19,494 nt of DNA from Bacteroidales bacterium. GTDB lineage: Bacteria; Bacteroidota; Bacteroidia; Bacteroidales; UBA10428. Positions 15,123 to 19,494 of this stretch are shown here, piece after piece. The notes beneath the pieces are model-generated. The model did not search any database, had not been told where the DNA came from, and saw only the letters and a program-made list of their open reading frames with translations. The position numbers and the translations under genes are program-made. Positions within the stretch are counted from its first letter, which is position 1. Each line of letters begins with the position of its first letter. The stretch lies in contig DAOUOU010000021.1 of assembly GCA_030626465.1 (NCBI GenBank), positions 1 through 19,494 on the forward strand. The letters run 5' to 3'.

Positions 15123-16349
15123 ATGGAAAAGCTAGTTGAACGATTCATTAAGTATGTTAAAATAAATACGCAGTCTGATGAAAAATCAGATCAATGCCCT
15201 ACTAATCCTTCTGAACTTGAACTTGCCAAATTGCTTGCCAAAGAACTTAAAGGAATTGGACTTGAAGAAGTAGAGGTTGATGATAACAGTTACCTGATGG
15301 CTACACTTCCTGCAAATACTAATAAGGCTGTTCCAATCATAGGATTTATTGCACACCTCGACACAAGTCCTGATTCCACTGCTGAAAATATTAATCCGAT
15401 TGTATTTGAAAATTATTTTGGTAAAAATTTAGTGCTGAATAAAAAGAAGAACATTACCCTTTCTCCCCGCGACTTCCCTGCCCTGAACCATTATATTGGT
15501 CAACCGCTGATTACCACAGATGGCACTACATTACTCGGGGCCGACAACAAAGCCGGCATTGCCGAAATCATTACAGCTATGGAAACCCTCAAGAACAATC
15601 CCGAGATCAAACACGGTAAAATCAGAATTGCTTTTACACCCGATGAAGAAATAGGACGTGGCGCCGACAAATTCGATGTGAAAAAGTTCGGAGTTGATTT
15701 TGCTTATACCATTGACGGAGGTCCGATCGGAGAGCTTGAATACGAAAATTTCAACGGTGCACGCGCCAGAATCAATATTCAGGGATTGAATGTCCATCCC
15801 GGAACTGCCAAGCACAAAATGAAGAATTCAATGCATATAGCCTTTGAACTTGAAAGTATGCTGCCTCATAACGAAAAACCCGAATACACTGAAGCTTATG
15901 AAGGATTCTATCATATGACCGAGTTCAATGGAACAGTTGACACTACGAATTTCAGTTATATTATACGCGACCATGATAAAGCAGAATTTGCCAAGAAAAA
16001 GGACCTGCTGATAAAAATTGTAGATCATCTGAATATTAAGTACGGCACCGGAACGGTAAAACTCACTCTCGTCGATCAGTACTACAACATGCGTGAAAAA
16101 ATTGAACCCGTGTTTCATATTATAGAGCTGGCTCTTAAGGCGATGAAAGCAGCCGGCGTAACACCTAAAGTAAAACCTATTCGCGGCGGAACGGATGGAG
16201 CACGATTGTCCTATATGGGCCTGCCATGCCCGAATGTATCCAGTGGCGGGCATAATTTCCATAGCAGGTTTGAGTACATACCCATACCATCTATGGAGAA
16301 AGCCGTCCAGGTTATTGTGAAGATTGCGGAGTTGAATGCGAAGAAATAA
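15123..16349 (+). CDS. pepT: Peptidase T (tripeptide aminopeptidase)
   Basis: A 408-aa zinc aminopeptidase of family M20B, the same length as E. coli PepT, releasing N-terminal residues from tripeptides in the cytoplasm. Metal and catalytic motifs are HLDTSPD (78-84), GADNKAG (139-145), PDEEIGRG (173-180), the Asp in TIDGGPIGE (196-204), and GGHNFHS (375-381). GLNVHPGTAK (221-230) belongs to the dimerisation domain. The ATG at 15123 matches the family N-terminus. A strong terminator follows, so the gene is likely transcribed alone. Confidence 0.96.
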   Translation: MEKLVERFIKYVKINTQSDEKSDQCPTNPSELELAKLLAKELKGIGLEEVEVDDNSYLMATLPANTNKAVPIIGFIAHLDTSPDSTAENINPIVFENYFGKNLVLNKKKNITLSPRDFPALNHYIGQPLITTDGTTLLGADNKAGIAEIITAMETLKNNPEIKHGKIRIAFTPDEEIGRGADKFDVKKFGVDFAYTIDGGPIGELEYENFNGARARINIQGLNVHPGTAKHKMKNSMHIAFELESMLPHNEKPEYTEAYEGFYHMTEFNGTVDTTNFSYIIRDHDKAEFAKKKDLLIKIVDHLNIKYGTGTVKLTLVDQYYNMREKIEPVFHIIELALKAMKAAGVTPKVKPIRGGTDGARLSYMGLPCPNVSSGGHNFHSRFEYIPIPSMEKAVQVIVKIAELNAKK

Positions 16350-16400
16350 TAATCTAATGCTTATTTTTTACAGCATTTGATCAGAAACTGAGCTCTAAAT

Positions 16401-16431
16401 AATAAATCCCGCTTTATCAGCGGGATTTATT
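16401..16431. terminator. Perfect 12-bp-stem terminator between pepT and the efflux operon
   Basis: AATAAATCCCGC (16401-16412) and GCGGGATTTATT (16420-16431) are exact inverted arms around a 7-base loop. The GC core with flanking A/T arms gives U-rich ends in both directions, so it can terminate both pepT (plus) and the adaptor gene (minus, stop at 16492). Confidence 0.8.
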
Positions 16432-16491
16432 CACCTAAACCTGTCTTTGAAAAGAGTTACAAGTATGTAATTCTTTCTGTTTTTACTCTTA

Positions 16492-17610
16492 TTACCCTTC
16501 CTGTTGCCCTTGTGCTTTGATGTCAATCTCTGCACCTTTTATTTTGTCTTCCATTTCCAGTCCTGATGTTACTTCAATATTTATGCCATCCGATAATCCT
16601 GTTTCAATAAATCGCTTCTCAAAAACCTGTGGTGCAGTCTCCACTTCCACATACGTTGAATCACCTTCCTCTTCAAATTTCACCAGACCCTCAGAAATTA
16701 CCATTACACTATCACGTTTATCAAGCACAATATCGGCATTAGCACTATACCCTGCCCGTATGAAGTAATTTTCTGCTATTTTTACTTTAGCCCTGATCTC
16801 AAATTGTACGGCCCCATTTTCCTCTATTCCTTTTGGTGCAATATATTCCAATTCTGCACCAAAGGTTGCATCCTCAATCGCGCCAATAATGAGTTCCAAA
16901 TACATTCCCTCTTTTAATTTTCCAACTTCTGTTTCATCGATTTTCCCTTCAAAGATCATTTCGCCCATATCTGCAACAAAGGCTATTGTTGTTCCCTCAT
17001 TAAAGGCATTGGTCTGAATTACAGAAGTCCCGACCTCTACTGGTACATCTAACACCATGCCTTCAATTGTAGAACGAATAAGAGTGTTTGATATTTCACC
17101 TGATTTTTTGGTAATCCCTTCTTTGATGAGTTGAAGATTATTCTCAGAAGATTCCACCTCTTCCAAAGCAGCATTGTATTCAATTCGGACTTTTTGAAAT
17201 TCAGCTTCAGGAATCACTCCCTGTTCGTATACTTTTTTCTGACGGTTGTACACAAGTTTAGCGTCCTCCAGTTGAAGGTGAGCTTTATTCAATCTTGACT
17301 CGGCAGCATTCAATGCAACCATATCAGGAATAATTTTCACCTTTGCTATAAGGTCTCCCTTATTAACATGAGCCCCTGGTTCGACATATATTTCTGAGAC
17401 TATCCCAGAAACCTGAGGTTTGATAGTAATTTCCCTACGTGGTATTATTGAACCCGTTGCAACCGTCTTTTGAACAATATTCGAAATTGTCGGGCTCTCA
17501 GTATTAAAGGCCACAGGTTGCTTTTTGCTCTTCTTATACAGAAAGAATATACCTCCAAAGACAAGAATAAAAACAAAAATAATCAGAATAATTCGAAGAA
17601 ATATTTTCAT
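16492..17610 (-). CDS. MacA/HlyD-type periplasmic adaptor subunit
   Basis: A 372-aa membrane-fusion protein that would bridge an inner-membrane ABC transporter to a TolC-like outer-membrane channel. It has an N-terminal membrane anchor (about 4-25) and a first barrel-sandwich half at 60-92 (IKPQVSGIVSEIYVEPG). An alpha-hairpin/coiled coil follows (about 97-168), then the second lipoyl half (STIEGMVLDVPVEVGTSV, 180-197) and beta-barrel and membrane-proximal domains to the end. It is the last gene of the minus-strand operon, 18 bp after the permease, with a terminator downstream. No TolC homologue is in the window. Confidence 0.9.
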   Translation of the reverse strand: MKIFLRIILIIFVFILVFGGIFFLYKKSKKQPVAFNTESPTISNIVQKTVATGSIIPRREITIKPQVSGIVSEIYVEPGAHVNKGDLIAKVKIIPDMVALNAAESRLNKAHLQLEDAKLVYNRQKKVYEQGVIPEAEFQKVRIEYNAALEEVESSENNLQLIKEGITKKSGEISNTLIRSTIEGMVLDVPVEVGTSVIQTNAFNEGTTIAFVADMGEMIFEGKIDETEVGKLKEGMYLELIIGAIEDATFGAELEYIAPKGIEENGAVQFEIRAKVKIAENYFIRAGYSANADIVLDKRDSVMVISEGLVKFEEEGDSTYVEVETAPQVFEKRFIETGLSDGINIEVTSGLEMEDKIKGAEIDIKAQGQQEG

Positions 17611-17628
17611 GGTATTTAATATTTAGTA

Positions 17629-18879
17629 TTATTTATATTCACTTCTGATTGCATCAATCGGTTTCATCGACACAGCCTTCCGCGCCGGTATAATTCCGGC
17701 TATTAAGCCAGAAAATATTAATATTGTTAATGAGCTGAATGCAATTTTGAGACTTATTTGCGGATTATAGAAAACATCCAGGGCATTGGCAGGCAAAAAT
17801 TTATTGATAAGTTCAACAAGTCCTATCCCAAAAAATAATCCGATATAACCTGCAATAGTGGTAAGGAAAACGGATTCAAGCAGAAGCTGACTAATAATTT
17901 TCCAGGGTGTGGCACCAATAGCCCGCTGAATACCAAATTCCTGTGTCCTTTCCCGCACAACAACAAGCATAATATTGCTTACTCCTACAACTCCGGCAAA
18001 CAGGGTTCCCAGTCCAACAATCCATACTACCAACATTATACCTACAAATAATCCATGGAATTTTTTAAATTGTTCTTCAATATTTTGGTGGCCAACAGCC
18101 ATCTCGTCATCCGGATGGATATAATGAGCTGCTTTCAACAAACTAATGGAAACTTCTTCAATCTGTTTAACTGATCTGCCTGGCTTTGCTGTCATACCAA
18201 ACCACCCAACAATATTTCCAAGATTAAACGCTTTCTGCATGGTAGTAAGGGGTATGATAATGCTTGAATTTTGATGATTTCCCCATCCTCCTGAATGTTT
18301 TGATCTGAATACGCCTATCACCTGAAAATAAATGCCGTTTATCTTTAAATATTTTCCCAATGCATCTTCCTCAGCACCAAATAAAACTTCATTTACCCTT
18401 TCACCGATGACAATTACTTTTCGTCGCTCATAAACATCTTTATAATTAATAAACCGTCCTTTTAGAATGTTACATGGATCAATATTATTATATTCGGGAT
18501 AATCACCATAGATACTAAAACCTTCTGATTTATTCTTCCTTGACACGGGTTGGTTTCCTCTGTTCAATCTGGGAGAGATATACTCGATATCAGGTATCTT
18601 TTTTTTAAGCAATTCAATATCTTTTAATTCGAAATTATAGTTTCTTTCTTTTTTAAATCCCTTGTAAGGCATAGTGGTTTGCTGAGCCCATATAAAGCAA
18701 CTGTTTATTGCAAAATCACCCAAATTTCGGGAGAGTCCGTTACCCAAACCTGAGCTCGCACCAAGCATAATCATTAACATGAATATTCCCCAGAATATTC
18801 CAAATGCAGTGAGGAATGTACGAAGCGGATTCTGCTTCAGTACATGAAATATTTCCTTCCATCGGTCTTTTTCAAACAT
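17629..18879 (-). CDS. ABC transporter permease, MacB/FtsX type
   Basis: A 416-aa permease of the MacB/FtsX superfamily. A first transmembrane helix (about 22-44) is followed by a large periplasmic domain (~45-275), then three C-terminal helices (about 277-305, 332-356, 377-399). RERTQEFGIQRAIGATP (309-325) is the conserved coupling segment that contacts the ATPase. No nucleotide-binding domain is fused, unlike E. coli MacB. The ATG at 18879 gives a typical N-terminus. It lies 18 bp from each neighbour, supporting one operon with the preceding permease and the adaptor. Transport substrate unknown; MacAB-like complexes export antibiotics, peptides or lipids (general knowledge). Confidence 0.92.
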   Translation of the reverse strand: MFEKDRWKEIFHVLKQNPLRTFLTAFGIFWGIFMLMIMLGASSGLGNGLSRNLGDFAINSCFIWAQQTTMPYKGFKKERNYNFELKDIELLKKKIPDIEYISPRLNRGNQPVSRKNKSEGFSIYGDYPEYNNIDPCNILKGRFINYKDVYERRKVIVIGERVNEVLFGAEEDALGKYLKINGIYFQVIGVFRSKHSGGWGNHQNSSIIIPLTTMQKAFNLGNIVGWFGMTAKPGRSVKQIEEVSISLLKAAHYIHPDDEMAVGHQNIEEQFKKFHGLFVGIMLVVWIVGLGTLFAGVVGVSNIMLVVVRERTQEFGIQRAIGATPWKIISQLLLESVFLTTIAGYIGLFFGIGLVELINKFLPANALDVFYNPQISLKIAFSSLTILIFSGLIAGIIPARKAVSMKPIDAIRSEYK

Positions 18880-18897
18880 AGCTATGAGTTTCTATTA

Positions 18898-19494
18898 TTA
18901 TTCATCGCGTAAAGCTTCGATAGGTTTAATGTTTGCAGCATTCCGGGCTGGAAAATATCCTGCAAGTGTACCGGTTATTACCAACAATATCGTAGCCCCG
19001 ATAGCAGTAAAAATATTTACCTCCGGATTCATGAACATTTCATTTGGCGGAATATTTTTAGAAGCAACTTCAATAATCAATGTTCCAAAGAATAATCCTG
19101 TATAACCAAAAAATCCGGTGATTAATATCGATTCAAATACAACCATCCTGATCACCGATCCGGGAGTTGCGCCTATAGCTTTCCTCACTCCAATTTCTCT
19201 CGTTCGCTCCTTTACGGTTATCAACATAATATTGGCTACTCCAACTATTGCGGCTATTATCGACAGAATTCCAATGATCCATATAAATATTTTAATCCCG
19301 AGAAATACATTTAACATTTGGTTGTAGTATTCCCAATTGTTATTCACAGAAAACGCCCGCCGGTCTTCAGGGTCGAATTTATGTCTTTTCCCAAATTGTT
19401 GACGGAGTGTTTTTTCAAATTCCTTACTCTCTTTCACTGAAAGATCTTTCACAGTCAAGCCAAGATAGCTGACAATATTTCTGCCATTATATAA
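18898..19494 (-). CDS. ABC transporter permease, MacB/FtsX type (5' end beyond window)
   Basis: The C-terminal 198 residues of a second MacB/FtsX permease; the frame is open to the last base, so the N-terminus lies outside the window and the TTG near 19458 is not a start. Visible are the end of the periplasmic domain (ending near the NVFLG segment) and three transmembrane helices. The coupling segment KERTREIGVRKAIGATP sits after the first of these and the C-terminus is FPARNAANIKPIEALRDE. It is homologous to the next permease, so the pair could work as a heterodimer. The required ATPase gene is presumably further upstream, beyond the window. Confidence 0.92.
   Translation of the reverse strand, partial: LYNGRNIVSYLGLTVKDLSVKESKEFEKTLRQQFGKRHKFDPEDRRAFSVNNNWEYYNQMLNVFLGIKIFIWIIGILSIIAAIVGVANIMLITVKERTREIGVRKAIGATPGSVIRMVVFESILITGFFGYTGLFFGTLIIEVASKNIPPNEMFMNPEVNIFTAIGATILLVITGTLAGYFPARNAANIKPIEALRDE

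Noticed and set aside
15828..16262. A 144-codon minus-strand ORF inside pepT.
   Set aside because: Antisense to conserved catalytic motifs of peptidase T; a shadow frame with unusual Cys/His/Phe-rich composition.

Overview
The window looks like a chromosomal segment of a Bacteroidota genome, probably in or near the Bacteroidales/Marinilabiliales. The evidence is a low-GC sequence with little visible Shine-Dalgarno signal, several promoter-like boxes of the Bacteroidota type (TAnnTTTG) just upstream of genes, a TonB-dependent receptor with an N-terminal carboxypeptidase-regulatory-like domain, a peroxiredoxin (bcp) immediately before recA, and a standalone MnmD-type tRNA methyltransferase. No rRNA, tRNA, CRISPR array or intact mobile element was recognised.

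Layout, left to right. Bases 1-171 may hold the tail of a gene running in from the left edge. Next is a small, clearly AT-richer island (about 150-1340) with a DUF2971 gene on the minus strand, preceded by an unannotated 52-codon ORF that ends 12 bp before it. Then come dinB (minus, TTG start) and, divergently, mnmD, bcp and recA on the plus strand. recA converges, with a 3-bp gap, on an alanine/glycine:sodium symporter gene (minus) that carries an unusual soluble insertion of about 100 residues. A DUF1295 membrane enzyme (plus) converges on a TonB-dependent receptor (minus). An EamA-type exporter (plus), with a 9-bp-arm palindrome between its promoter box and ATG, converges on a membrane-anchored MutS-like ATPase (minus). 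The MutS-like gene is preceded by a possible 46-codon leader ORF. A secreted protein of unknown function (plus) converges on lipoate-protein ligase (minus) across a shared terminator. Peptidase T (plus) runs into a perfect 12-bp-stem terminator. The right end is a minus-strand operon: two tandem MacB/FtsX-type permeases (the first truncated by the window edge) and a MacA/HlyD-type adaptor, without an ATPase gene inside the window.

Most of the window is housekeeping: DNA repair and translesion synthesis (recA, dinB, MutS-like), tRNA wobble modification (mnmD), peroxide defence (bcp), lipoylation (lplA), peptide breakdown (pepT), amino-acid uptake, outer-membrane uptake and export. The parts least explained by known families are the DUF2971 plus 52-aa ORF island, the small ORF upstream of the MutS-like gene, the extra domain in the symporter, and the 196-aa secreted protein. 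I do not see a convincing complete new system; the DUF2971 pair is the best candidate for an undescribed two-gene unit.
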